Shown in pieces: positions 18,228 to 26,091 of a DNA stretch of 64,000 nucleotides. The DNA comes from Streptomyces sp. CGMCC 4.7035 (GTDB lineage Bacteria > Actinomycetota > Actinomycetes > Streptomycetales > Streptomycetaceae), in the NCBI RefSeq assembly GCF_031583065.1, contig NZ_CP134053.1:1178001-1242000 (forward strand). The letters are read 5' to 3'. The notes under the pieces were generated by a model. That model did no database searches. It worked only from the letters and a program-made list of their open reading frames with translations, and was not told the DNA's origin. The stretch's first letter is position 1; each line of letters starts with the position of its first letter. Position numbers and translations under genes: made by a program.

Positions 18228-18875
18228 CTACGGTCTCAGATCGATCCCCGTCCCGCCGAGGCCGCAGTAGCCCGCCGGATTCCTGTGCAGGTACTGCTGG
18301 TGGTGGGCGCGCGCCGGATAGAACGGGTGGGCGCCGGCCGGAAGGATCTCCGTGGTGATGGTGCCGTGCCCGAAGGAGGTCAAGGCCTCCTGGTAACGGG
18401 CGCGGGTGTGCTCGGCCGCCGCGCGCTGCGCCGGGGAGTGGACGAAGAGGACCGACCGGACGTGGGTGCCCACGTCGTTGCCCTGCCGGAAGCCCTGCGT
18501 GGGGTCGTGCCCCTCCCAGAACACCCGCAGTAGTTCCGCGTACGAGACCCTGGCGGGGTCGAACACGACCCGTACCGTCTCCGCGTGCCCGGTGCGTCCC
18601 GTCCGCACCTCGTCGTCGATGGGGAAGGGGGTGAACCCTCCCTGAAAGCCCGTCAGGGTCGTCCACACCCCGGGGATCTCCCAGAACCGCCGCTCGGCTC
18701 CCCAGAAGCACCCGAGGGCGAAGTCCCCGACCCGGAATCCCCCGGGGTACGGCCCCTGCAGCGAAGTGCCCAGGACGGCATGCGTCCCGGGCACCTCGTA
18801 CGCGAGCGCCGCCCGCCCCGGCGGAGCCTCCTCCGGCGTGGGCATGCGCACTGCCCGACTCCGCGCGAACAACAC
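18228..18875 (-). CDS. msrA: Peptide-methionine (S)-S-oxide reductase, first copy
   Basis: 215 residues. The GTG at 18875 is chosen because it follows GGAGGGGG and because its N-terminus then aligns with the second copy (both reach PTPE about 12 residues in). The active-site motif GCFWGAE is present, with GFQGG and a C-terminal resolving motif region [12 protein letters not shown]. It reduces methionine sulfoxide in proteins and free Met(O). Roughly 55-60% of residues look identical to the copy at 25380-26048. Unlike that copy, I find no SigR promoter upstream; instead there is an 11-bp tandem repeat. Confidence 0.95.
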   Translation of the reverse strand: MLFARSRAVRMPTPEEAPPGRAALAYEVPGTHAVLGTSLQGPYPGGFRVGDFALGCFWGAERRFWEIPGVWTTLTGFQGGFTPFPIDDEVRTGRTGHAETVRVVFDPARVSYAELLRVFWEGHDPTQGFRQGNDVGTHVRSVLFVHSPAQRAAAEHTRARYQEALTSFGHGTITTEILPAGAHPFYPARAHHQQYLHRNPAGYCGLGGTGIDLRP

Positions 18876-18911
18876 GACGACCCCCTCCATCCCCCTGAAC
18901 GGTGACGATCC

Positions 18912-18944
18912 CCTTGTGCGGCCCTTGTGCGGCCTTTGTGCGGT
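18912..18944. repeat. 11-bp tandem repeat upstream of the first msrA
   Basis: CCTTGTGCGGC at 18912 and 18923 and CTTTGTGCGGT at 18934, about 37 bases upstream of the msrA start. The position would suit operator or promoter spacing effects. Confidence 0.7.
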
Positions 18945-19065
18945 CACGACGCTCCGCCTCATGACCGTGCCACCGGGGAGCGCCGGTCCGCCACGGGGTG
19001 TCCCCCGTCACGGTCGTCGAGCCCGCCCGCTGCCGGACCACCCGCCGACGACCGAAGTCTTTCCG

Positions 19066-19788
19066 TCAGTTGCCGCCGGGCTGGTCTTTGCCCGGTGCGG
19101 CGTGCCGAGGGCGATATTTGTACGAAACCTGTCCGACGAGCTCCCGGAAACACACCAAGGCGGTGATCGGCGGAATTCCGACGATCACCATCGAAAGCAG
19201 GGAATGTGATGAGTGGCTGATGCACAGAGCGACCGCCGTCGCGGAGGCGACCAGGATGACAGTCCAAGATCGCCGGGCGGTACGGTGCTGAAAGGACGCC
19301 CGCAGGATGGAGAGCGCCGCGACAAGCCACGGTCCGTACACCGTCAGCGGCCACCATTGCGCCAGCGGAGCCGGCAGGACCGTCGAAGCGATGGCGCGCA
19401 GTTGATTGTATGAATAGGCGATCGACCAGCCCAGCATGGCCACCGCGCAGGCGGCGATTGTCGCGATCAGGATCGTGGCGGGGCTGACTCTCTGGCCGCT
19501 GTCGAAGATGTGTGATCCCGGCCGGGGCCGTCGTCGGTCGCTCCTGTGGCGATGCTGTGCGTCCAGCGGGGCCGGAGCGGTATCCGCGCTGGTCACCGTG
19601 GACAGCATCTGGGCCAGCTCTTCGTCCGGATCCCAGCCGTTCGGGGCGAGGTCCGGGCCGGGGGAGCCCCAGACCTGATGCGTCTCGAGTGGATCAACAT
19701 GATAGGAATGCTGTCCCGGCGCATCGTAGTCGGTTCTCAGAGCGAACTGAATGTCGTAGAGGCTTGGCTCGCCTTGAAGCCTGTCCAT
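19066..19788 (-). CDS. DUF2637-type membrane protein
   Basis: 240 residues from ATG with a strong GGGGAGG site. The N-terminal ~95 residues are soluble and Pro/Asp-rich. Four hydrophobic segments follow, at about 102-124, 138-160, 172-190 and 198-218, ending in a polar Lys/Arg/Gly tail. The first segment, with AMLGWSIAYSYNQLRAIA, matches what I recall of DUF2637 proteins, which in Streptomyces occur in chromosomes and as spread (Spd-type) proteins on conjugative elements. The function here is unknown. It forms an operon with the 59-residue gene just upstream. Confidence 0.8.
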   Translation of the reverse strand: MDRLQGEPSLYDIQFALRTDYDAPGQHSYHVDPLETHQVWGSPGPDLAPNGWDPDEELAQMLSTVTSADTAPAPLDAQHRHRSDRRRPRPGSHIFDSGQRVSPATILIATIAACAVAMLGWSIAYSYNQLRAIASTVLPAPLAQWWPLTVYGPWLVAALSILRASFQHRTARRSWTVILVASATAVALCISHSSHSLLSMVIVGIPPITALVCFRELVGQVSYKYRPRHAAPGKDQPGGN

Positions 19789-19811
19789 TCTCAGTTCCTC
19801 CCCGCCTTCGG

Positions 19812-19991
19812 TCAGGCCGTTGTGTCGAGAGCGCGCAGGTATTCACTTTCCATCTCGGTGATCTTCTTGAGAAAATCTTCAAGAAGGTCTGAACAGCCCT
19901 TGACTCGTGTGTCACCGCCGGTCGGCTCGTGCCAGACGGATCCACTTCCGGCGGGAATCTGATCTTCTGGTTCGTTCCAAGTCACGATCAC
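19812..19991 (-). CDS. Small acidic protein preceding the DUF2637 gene
   Basis: 59 residues from a GTG start (or 57 from the GTG at 19985). It has a Pro/Gly/Glu/Trp-rich first half (WNEPEDQIPAGSG) and a predicted helix in the second half (SDLLEDFLKKITEMESEYL). There is no signal or membrane segment. The stop lies 23 bases before the DUF2637 start, with that gene's ribosome site between them, so the two are probably co-transcribed. Codon use keeps high third-position GC only partly. I do not recognise a family. Confidence 0.55.
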   Translation of the reverse strand: MIVTWNEPEDQIPAGSGSVWHEPTGGDTRVKGCSDLLEDFLKKITEMESEYLRALDTTA

Positions 19992-20635
19992 CTAACGAGC
20001 GCCACAGGGGCGGGGGTATCCGGCATTCGGGGGAATGAATCCATGGAGAATCGTTTCGCCGGTCGTATGAACTTACCTGGTTGCCGTAATTCTGAATATG
20101 CGCGCAACCTTATTACCGTGAATAGCATTTCCATTCCTTCGGGTGGCTGCCGACGTGCCGCGGCCGGCGTGTGGCTGCCGATGTGGACTGCCGGCGGGAG
20201 GTGACGGGTCATCCGACGCGGCCGCCGGATGGTCCCCGCGAGGCCGTCGGCATGGACTTCGGTGCGGCCGTCGGCATGGTCCTCGGTGCGGGCTTCGATA
20301 CGGGCCTGCCGACCTGCATGGCGGACATCGCGCGGGCCGGCAGGGGCCGGTAGGCCCGTGGCTCGGTTCACTCGCTCGGCGGCGCGATCCCCGGAGGGGT
20401 GAGCCCCGGTCCATGGGCGGTCAACCGGGTCGGCGGCGGCCCCGGGGGCCCTGAATCCGGCCCTCCGTGCGCTGTTCGGGTCGGCGATCCGATCGCGACC
20501 GCCTCCCCCGGAGGCGGTCGTCCGAATTGCGGCCGGGGTGGCGCCAACTTAGCTTCAGGGCGTCGGATTCTCCCGATAAGCCCACATAGGGATCTATGTC
20601 GGCTTTCCACCGCAATGGCATCGAATGGAGCATTC
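19992..20635. other. 644-base divergent intergenic region, locally AT-rich
   Basis: It separates the minus-strand DUF2637 pair from the plus-strand glutamine-rich gene. About 20070-20145 is clearly AT-richer than the surroundings (for example GTAATTCTGAATATG) and probably holds promoters. About 20235-20300 has an imperfect 22-bp repeat around GGCCGTCGGCATGG. Open frames here lack ribosome sites and normal codon bias, so I call no gene. Confidence 0.5.
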
Positions 20636-21100
20636 ATGTCGGTCATGACCGGTACCCAACCCATGCAGCAGTACGGCCAGCAGATCGGCGGCGCCCCGCA
20701 GCAGCAGCTCGGACAGATCGTCCAGCAGGCGATCCAGCAGGCCTGCCAGCAGACGGGCCAGCAGATCGCGCAGCGCCTGCAGCAGACGCTGCAGCAGATC
20801 CAGCAGGTGCAGCAGCAGCTGCAGCAGCAGGGCATCGCCCACCAAGTGGCGCACCCGTACCTGGCCGTGGCGCTGCAGCACACGCTGCGCCAGGGCGTCC
20901 GGAGTGCTGTGGAGCAGTCCGTACAGCAGGCGCTGCCGACCGCGATCCTCGCGCTGGTCCAGCAGAGCCAGCAGGGCCAGCAGGGCCAGCAGCAGTGGGG
21001 TGGCGGTTTCGGCCAGCAGTCTTACGGCCAGCAGTTCCCGCAGTTCCAGCAGCCCGGCTTCGGCTTCGGCCAGATGGGTCAGCCCTTCGGTATCGGCTGA
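20636..21100 (+). CDS. Glutamine-rich low-complexity protein (35% Gln)
   Basis: 154 residues from ATG with GGAG five bases upstream; an ATG 24 bases earlier lacks a site. By my count 54 residues are Gln, there is one Glu, three Arg, and no Asp or Lys. Residues about 20-65 repeat a hydrophobic-x-Gln-Gln pattern (IVQQAIQQACQQ), which would give long amphipathic helices lined with Gln. A less biased middle (about 66-110) may be a short globular or helical hairpin. The last ~40 residues are Gly/Gln/Phe/Tyr-rich, like prion-like or phase-separating tails. There is no signal peptide, so it is presumably cytoplasmic. It is followed by a terminator and a pseudo-subtilase gene on the same strand. I know no described family. 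Confidence 0.8.
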   Translation: MSVMTGTQPMQQYGQQIGGAPQQQLGQIVQQAIQQACQQTGQQIAQRLQQTLQQIQQVQQQLQQQGIAHQVAHPYLAVALQHTLRQGVRSAVEQSVQQALPTAILALVQQSQQGQQGQQQWGGGFGQQSYGQQFPQFQQPGFGFGQMGQPFGIG

Positions 21101-21124
21101 CCTCTGGGCGTAGCTGCGTAGCGC

Positions 21125-21165
21125 GATGCGGTGTGCCCCGGACTGGTTCCCGGGCACACCGCATC
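21125..21165 (+). terminator. Hairpin terminator after the glutamine-rich gene
   Basis: Perfect 14-bp arms (21125-21138 with 21152-21165) around a 13-base loop. It separates the glutamine-rich gene from the pseudo-subtilase gene, although read-through is possible. Confidence 0.8.
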
Positions 21166-21239
21166 ACCGTGGAAGCGCGAGCTGTCTGTCACCGGATCAG
21201 GAGCACAAGGACGACGTAGGCGTGGTGAAGGTGGACGTA

Positions 21240-22976
21240 ATGGTCAAGGAAAGGCCTGCAAACAACCGCGAGAGCGGGTCCGAGGGTGTGGGGGCGGGTG
21301 GGCCGGGGCCCGAGGGCAAAGAATCGGGGCCACGCAAGAAAGGCGCGCAGCCATCGCTCACGGTGCAGCCGCGCCGGGAGCGGTACATGGTGACACCGCT
21401 GCCGCAGCATCTGCTCCCACCGGGAGTGCCCGAACTGAGCATGGACGCCGTGTGTGACCGGCTGGACCGGATGCCCGACGTCAAGGTGACCCGCAGACTG
21501 CGGCCGTCGGAGAAGCTCCAGTCGGTCGGGATGCCCCCCTCCTGCCCGGAAATCGCGGTCGTCGAGGCAGCCGAGGTCCAGGTACCGGCGATGCGGTCGC
21601 TGCACGTGCACATCGAGCCGGACCTTCCGCTGTCCGGAACCGTACCCGCCGCCACACCGACCGCGGGGATTCTGCCGCTCCGCGATCCGGGGCTGGTCCT
21701 GCCGCTGGAACGACCCGCGGAGATCTCGTTGCGCGTCTGCGGACCCGACGGCGAACCGCTGGTCGGCGCGGGGGTGTTCCTGATCGGTGCGACATGGCCG
21801 GGCCAGGGCGTCACCGGTGCCGACGGAACGGTCACCATCACCCTGGCGACGGAAACCGAGCAGTCCATTCACTCCATGTACATCCGGCCCAAGGGCGGTT
21901 ACACGGACCGCTGGTTCCATCGCCCCGACCTGTCCGCCCACCGGGAGAACGTTGTCACCCTCACCCCGTTGGCGAAGGTCTACCCGGAGCTGGAGCAGCG
22001 GCAGCAGTACGGCTGGGGCCAGCAGGCCATGCGGCTGGACCGGCTTCCTCCCACGTTCCGCGCCTTCGGCGTCAGGATCGCGGTCATCGGTACGGGTGTC
22101 AGCGCCGAGCACCCCGATCTCAAGGAACGGGTGCGCTCAGGGGTCGATCTCGTGCGCGGCACGGACGAGGGCTGGGCCCACGACAGGGTGGGCAGCGGTA
22201 CGCACGCGGCGGGGATCATCGCCGGGGCGGACACCGGCAGGGGCGTCATCGGCATCGCGGTCGACGCCGAGATCGAGGTCTGTCAGGTGATGCCCGACGG
22301 ACACTTCAGCGACCTGATCGCCGCTCTGGACCATTGCATCGACCGTGAGGTCGACATCGCGCACATCGCGGTGGCGACCCCGTACCCGTCGGCGCTGGTC
22401 TCACGCAAACTCGCCGACGCCAACGCGGCGGGCATCGCCTGCGTCGCCCCGGCGGGCGACACCGGCGGGCCGGTCGCCTTCCCGGGCTCGCTGCCCACCG
22501 TGTTCACCGTGGGCGCGCTGGGCGTCTTCGGCTCGTACCCGCAGGACACCTCCCAAGCGACCCATTCGGGGCCGCAGTTGACTCCGGAAGGACTTTTCGC
22601 CGCCCCGTTCACCTGCTACGGCCCCGGCGTCGACGCGGCCGCCCCCGGCGTGGCGGTCCTGTCGTGCGCGCCGCAGGGCGGATACACGGCTCTCGACGGC
22701 ACCGGCACGGCCTCGGCCCACGTCGCCGGCCTTGCCGCCCTCGTCCTCGCTCACCACGAGGAGTTCCACGGCCAGTTGCTGCCCCGCGGACCCGGCCGGG
22801 TGCGGCACCTGTTCGAGATCATCGCCGCCAGCTGTCGTCAGCTGGCCACCCCGGGCACTGCGGAGGCGGCCCGCGTCGGGCGCGGCCTGCCCGACGCTCT
22901 CGTCGCCCTCGGCCTGGCCCCCGGAGTGCAGCTCGCTCCGGCCCTGTCGCCGTACGCCGCGTCCATGGCCGGCTAG
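21240..22976 (+). CDS. Subtilase-fold protein lacking the catalytic triad (pseudo-protease)
   Basis: 578 residues from an ATG with AAGGTGG eight bases upstream; GTGs at 21222-21231 are alternatives. Layout: charged disordered start (1-45), an inhibitor-I9/prodomain-like region (about 50-120), a carboxypeptidase-regulatory-like beta domain (about 160-245, GVTGADGTVTITL), then a subtilase domain. In that domain Asp is Gly284 (AVIGTGV), His322 is kept (GSGTHAAG), the oxyanion Asn is Asp407 (APAGDTGG), and the nucleophile Ser is Gly489 (DGTGTASAHVAG). It should not be a subtilisin-type protease. There is no signal peptide. It may act as a binding scaffold for its neighbour, the glutamine-rich protein. 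Confidence 0.88.
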   Translation: MVKERPANNRESGSEGVGAGGPGPEGKESGPRKKGAQPSLTVQPRRERYMVTPLPQHLLPPGVPELSMDAVCDRLDRMPDVKVTRRLRPSEKLQSVGMPPSCPEIAVVEAAEVQVPAMRSLHVHIEPDLPLSGTVPAATPTAGILPLRDPGLVLPLERPAEISLRVCGPDGEPLVGAGVFLIGATWPGQGVTGADGTVTITLATETEQSIHSMYIRPKGGYTDRWFHRPDLSAHRENVVTLTPLAKVYPELEQRQQYGWGQQAMRLDRLPPTFRAFGVRIAVIGTGVSAEHPDLKERVRSGVDLVRGTDEGWAHDRVGSGTHAAGIIAGADTGRGVIGIAVDAEIEVCQVMPDGHFSDLIAALDHCIDREVDIAHIAVATPYPSALVSRKLADANAAGIACVAPAGDTGGPVAFPGSLPTVFTVGALGVFGSYPQDTSQATHSGPQLTPEGLFAAPFTCYGPGVDAAAPGVAVLSCAPQGGYTALDGTGTASAHVAGLAALVLAHHEEFHGQLLPRGPGRVRHLFEIIAASCRQLATPGTAEAARVGRGLPDALVALGLAPGVQLAPALSPYAASMAG

Positions 22977-23009
22977 GCCGGCCGGCCCATTCCCGCAGCC
23001 GACATACGG

Positions 23010-23049
23010 ACGGCACCCGCCCTGAGGGACCCCAAGGGACGGGTGCCGT
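23010..23049 (+). terminator. Hairpin terminator after the pseudo-subtilase gene
   Basis: Ten-base arms ACGGCACCCG (23010-23019) and complement (23040-23049), extendable with one mismatch; loop about 20 bases. Confidence 0.65.
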
Positions 23050-23073
23050 TGGGCTTATGGGGCGTATCCGACC

Positions 23074-23217
23074 ATCGCTGATCGCTGATCGCTGATCGCT
23101 GATCGCTGGCCGCTCATCACTGCCGGAGCTTCGACCACGGGATGCGCTTCTCGCGCGGACGCGTTTCTTGCGCGGATGCGCTTCTCGCACGGGCGGCGCG
23201 CTTCTCGCACGGACGCG
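23074..23217. repeat. Two adjacent tandem arrays (7-bp x5 and ~17-bp x4)
   Basis: ATCGCTG is repeated five times at 23074-23108. From 23141, units like GATGCGCTTCTCGCGCG recur at 23158, 23175 and (20 bp) 23192, with a partial fifth. They occupy the 335-base gap before the next gene, which otherwise holds only its promoter. Confidence 0.85.
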
Positions 23218-23311
23218 GGCCGGGCCGTCTTGCGCAGCCCTCCCCGCCTGTTGATGCTGGCCTCTGCGTGATCAGAGCGAGCCGACGGACAGCGGACGAC
23301 GGGGGCAGCAG

Positions 23312-23914
23312 GTGGGCGCACCAGCCGGGCACGGGACCGAAGGGCCGCTGGCGGAGTTCGGGGCCTTACGGCAGGAGATCCTGCGACGGCAGGCCACTCA
23401 GCACAACGTCCTCGCCCTGCAACTGACCATCTCCGGAGCGGTGTTCAGCTTCACCCTCACCGGTGCGTCCCGGAGCGGGTTCCTGCTGATCGTTCCGATC
23501 AGCACCTACATGCTGTGTTCACGATTCGTCGAGGACCACGTCGGCATAGGGCAGTTGGGCCGGTACATTCGCGAGCACCTGAGTCCACGCATACCGGGAG
23601 GTCTGGACTGGGAGTCCTGGATCGCCCGGAACCCCGCGAGGTTCGGTATCCCCGGGCTGCTGTGGGTCTACGCGTACTACGTCACCTATCCCGGTGTGGC
23701 CGTACTCGCTCTGGGAGCGGCGGCTCCCTCCACGTTCACGATCGGCCACGGCTCACGGCCTCTCGCTGTGACGGTGGGCCTGTCGGCCGTGTGGATGCTC
23801 GGCCTGTCGGCGACGGCCCTGTGCTGCCTGCTGCTGCGGCGAACAACCGGATCCACCGGTACCTCGAACCCGCCCGCACAGACTCCACCCACCGGACCGG
23901 GACCCACGCCGTGA
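23312..23914 (+). CDS. Conserved membrane protein, function unknown
   Basis: 200 residues from a GTG start. An N-terminal helix (EFGALRQEILRRQATQHNVL) is followed by a hydrophobic pair (about 36-52 and 56-72), a soluble middle (RYIREHLSPRIPGGLDWESW, then ARNP), and two more membrane helices (about 115-138 and 148-172). The tail is Thr/Pro-rich. I recall similar proteins in other Streptomyces but no function. The membrane-pair plus helical start resembles SLATT-like proteins only loosely, and I do not claim that family. Confidence 0.7.
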   Translation: MGAPAGHGTEGPLAEFGALRQEILRRQATQHNVLALQLTISGAVFSFTLTGASRSGFLLIVPISTYMLCSRFVEDHVGIGQLGRYIREHLSPRIPGGLDWESWIARNPARFGIPGLLWVYAYYVTYPGVAVLALGAAAPSTFTIGHGSRPLAVTVGLSAVWMLGLSATALCCLLLRRTTGSTGTSNPPAQTPPTGPGPTP

Positions 23915-24052
23915 GTGAGCGTCGAGGATCAACGTGGGCATCGAGGATCAACGGGCGTCAAGGCTGACCCTGACCTTTGCCGCACCATGAACGAAGTCGC
24001 GCCCGCCCCGAACTAATGTTCCGCTCAGCTGGTTTGGGGGCGGGGGGAACGG

Positions 24053-24583
24053 ATGAATCGTCGCGGTCGGCTCCGGGCAAGAGTTCGGGTGGGCCGTCCG
24101 GTGCTGGTGGTCGTCGGTCTGCTTGCCGTGGGCGCCGCGTTGACCTGGTACGCGGGAGCGCATCTTGCCTACGCCACGGGCCTGGCGGGCACGCCGGGGC
24201 ATTTCCGGGTCGAATCGTGCTACTGGCGACACTTCGCGGGTCACCGATATCCGCACTGCAGCGGCGTCTTCCGCTCCTCCGACGGGGCCGTCGTGGACCC
24301 CGACGCCACGATCGACACCCACTTACCCGTTGGCGACACGTTCGCGATGCAGCGGACAACCTCCGGTGGATACGAGCAGATGGGCATCGCATCCTCGTGC
24401 GGATGGCTGGCGCTCTCCCTGCTCGGCCTGATGGTGCTGCTCCTGGGGATTCTGGTCGTCTCCACCAAGGCCGGTGAGCGTCGAGCCCCCCGCCCGCTGC
24501 GGGTGCTGCTCGGCTGGCTGGGTGCCGTGATGCTGCTCAGCGCACTCATCGGCGGAGTGGCCGGGATGACTGAGGCGTTCTGA
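24053..24583 (+). CDS. Membrane protein with extracytoplasmic Cys-containing loop
   Basis: 176 residues from ATG with a GGGGGGAACGG ribosome site. It has a basic start, membrane helix at about 18-42, and an outside loop (about 43-120) with two cysteines (VESCYWRHF, YPHCSGVF) likely to form a disulfide. Two more helices follow (about 123-143 and 152-172). The loop shape suggests a DUF3592-like or related family, but I am not sure. Codon use is normal for the chromosome. Confidence 0.7.
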   Translation: MNRRGRLRARVRVGRPVLVVVGLLAVGAALTWYAGAHLAYATGLAGTPGHFRVESCYWRHFAGHRYPHCSGVFRSSDGAVVDPDATIDTHLPVGDTFAMQRTTSGGYEQMGIASSCGWLALSLLGLMVLLLGILVVSTKAGERRAPRPLRVLLGWLGAVMLLSALIGGVAGMTEAF

Positions 24584-24672
24584 GGCTGCCCCATCGGAGC
24601 CGTCCAGCCGGATTCCGCCGACGAGCACGTAATCGCAGGTCGTGGATGACGTGACACCCTCTCACGCGCCTG

Positions 24673-25012
24673 GTGACGTGTCCTGTGTCGAGTGAAGCGG
24701 CGGCGCTCGGCCCGGGCGGACAGCGGGCCGTCTGCACGACCTCGCCCACGCTGGTGATCACCTACGCGGCGGACGAGACGGTCGAACTCGTGGAGATCGA
24801 TCGGTTACAGCGGCGAAGGCGGCCATACCGAAGCGCACTACGACGGGGTTCAGCTGACCCATCGCTTTCTGGATGACGTCGTCGCGGACCTCCACGCCCT
24901 GGGGCACACGAGCACACCCTCAGACATCGGCCACGACTTCCACGCCGGCCTCTCCGTGTGGTCGGGGAAGTCATCTGCCGGACGCCACCGGGTCTTCTTC
25001 CTCGGGCGGTAG
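24673..25012 (+). pseudogene. Frameshifted remnant of a small cytoplasmic protein gene
   Basis: One frame reads LVITYAADETVELVEI up to about 24798. The continuation GYSGEGGHTEAHYDGVQLT and then HRFLDDVVADLHALGH starts in another frame at about 24803 and runs to a TAG at 25010-25012. Joined, the two halves look like one continuous small alpha/beta protein, resembling immunity-type proteins common in Streptomyces. No single frame is intact, so I call it a pseudogene. The upstream end is unclear. Confidence 0.55.
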
Positions 25013-25239
25013 TTGCGATCGATGCGTTCGGCGGTGGTGGGGTCGATCTGGTCACGGGCGTGCAGAGCCATCGCCGTGCGGACGTTGCTCTCCTCGTCGT
25101 CGAGTAGTCGGGCCACGACCGGCGCAGGGAGGCAGTCGGACAGCGTGGGGTCGGCCGGTTCGGGCGGCCACTGATTTTCGACTGCCGTTCGCTGTGGCTG
25201 GCGCGTCGGCCGCAGCGCCGTGCGGGTCGCCGGTGTCAC
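24970..25239 (-). pseudogene. Truncated fragment of an LRV/HEAT-like repeat protein
   Basis: The minus strand reads PTLSDCLPAPVVARLLDDEE and then SNVRTAMALHARD, followed by YRPRKKTRWRPADDF. This is the repeat style of Streptomyces LRV-type proteins (one decay-prone helix pair per unit). The normal continuation after PADDF is missing: the frame runs into the antisense of the fragment at 24673-25012. Both genes appear to have been cut and joined tail to tail. The N-terminal limit near 25239 is uncertain. Confidence 0.45.
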
Positions 25240-25320
25240 GGCGGCCCTCTTCAGGCACCTGGGCTCACAGCACTGGCTACCTTGTCCGTGGCCTCCAGGA
25301 CCCGCGCGGGGCCCGCAAGG

Positions 25321-25353
25321 CGCTGCTGACCGGATCAGTCCTGGTCAGCAGCG
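25321..25353 (-). terminator. Hairpin terminator after the second msrA
   Basis: Eleven-base arms (25321-25331 with 25343-25353, CGCTGCTGACC and complement), 27 bases beyond the msrA stop. Confidence 0.75.
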
Positions 25354-25379
25354 CGCTCAGTGTCGCCGAAACATCGGGC

Positions 25380-26048
25380 TCAGCCATCCGCCTTGGCCAC
25401 GCCGATCGGGCAGGACAGGCCCGTCCCGCCCAGGCCGCAGTAGCCCGCCGGGTTCTTGTCCAGGTACTGCTGGTGATACGCCTCGGCCGGATAGAACTCG
25501 CGGCCCTCCGCCGGGAGCAGTTCCGTGGTGATGCGGCCGTAGCCCGATGCCGTGAGGACCTTCTGGTAGGCCTCGCGGGACGCCTCCGCCGTGGCTGCCT
25601 GGGCGGGGGAGTGGGTGTAGATCGCCGAGCGGTACTGGGTGCCGACATCGTTGCCCTGGCGGAAGCCCTGCGTGGGGTTGTGGGACTCCCAGAAGAGCTG
25701 GAGCAGACGCTCGTACGAGACCTTCTTCGGGTCGTAGACCACGCGGACCGCCTCTGTGTGGCCGGTCAGGCCCGAGCAGACCTCCTCGTACGTGGGGTTC
25801 TCGGTGTAGCCGCCCTGGTAGCCGACCAGCGTCGTGTAGATGCCCGTAGGCAGCTGCCAGAACTTGCGCTCGGCGCCCCAGAAACAACCCAGGCCGAAGT
25901 CGGCGATCTCCAGGCCCTCCGGGTAGGGGCCGAGGAGGGAGGTGCCGAGCACCGTGTGCCGCTCGGGGACCGAGAAGATCGGCTCGGGGCGACCGCGCAG
26001 CGCCTGCTCAGGGGTGGGCAGCTGGGGCGTACGGCTGTGCAGGAACAT
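25380..26048 (-). CDS. msrA: Peptide-methionine (S)-S-oxide reductase, second copy
   Basis: 222 residues, starting [15 protein letters not shown] from an ATG with TGGAG upstream. Active site GCFWGAE, then GYQGG, the substrate loop [16 protein letters not shown], and the C-terminal Cys motif [12 protein letters not shown]. It repairs oxidised methionine with thioredoxin as electron donor. A perfect SigR-type promoter lies upstream (26092-26117), so this copy should respond to thiol-oxidative stress. It is the paralogue of the gene at 18228-18875; the accessory segment lies between the two. Confidence 0.96.
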   Translation of the reverse strand: MFLHSRTPQLPTPEQALRGRPEPIFSVPERHTVLGTSLLGPYPEGLEIADFGLGCFWGAERKFWQLPTGIYTTLVGYQGGYTENPTYEEVCSGLTGHTEAVRVVYDPKKVSYERLLQLFWESHNPTQGFRQGNDVGTQYRSAIYTHSPAQAATAEASREAYQKVLTASGYGRITTELLPAEGREFYPAEAYHQQYLDKNPAGYCGLGGTGLSCPIGVAKADG

Positions 26049-26091
26049 GCGGTCTCCACAGGGTTGTGGGGAGGGGGGTGGCGCGTACGTC

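Noticed and set aside
19988..20371. 127-codon minus-strand frame in the divergent gap upstream of the glutamine-rich gene
   Set aside because: No ribosome site, composition driven by an imperfect repeat, and it overlaps an AT-rich promoter-like stretch.
20636..21100. Glutamine-rich frame as a simple CAG microsatellite artefact
   Set aside because: Hydrophobic residues are spaced in a helical pattern, codons are not pure CAG, and start, ribosome site and terminator are present.
23312..23914. SLATT-type defence membrane protein
   Set aside because: The helical start and membrane pair are only loosely similar, and there is no effector or nucleotide-synthase gene next to it.
18228..26048. Integrated conjugative element between the msrA genes
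   Set aside because: No integrase, relaxase, tRNA-type att site or flanking direct repeat was found; DUF2637 alone is not enough.
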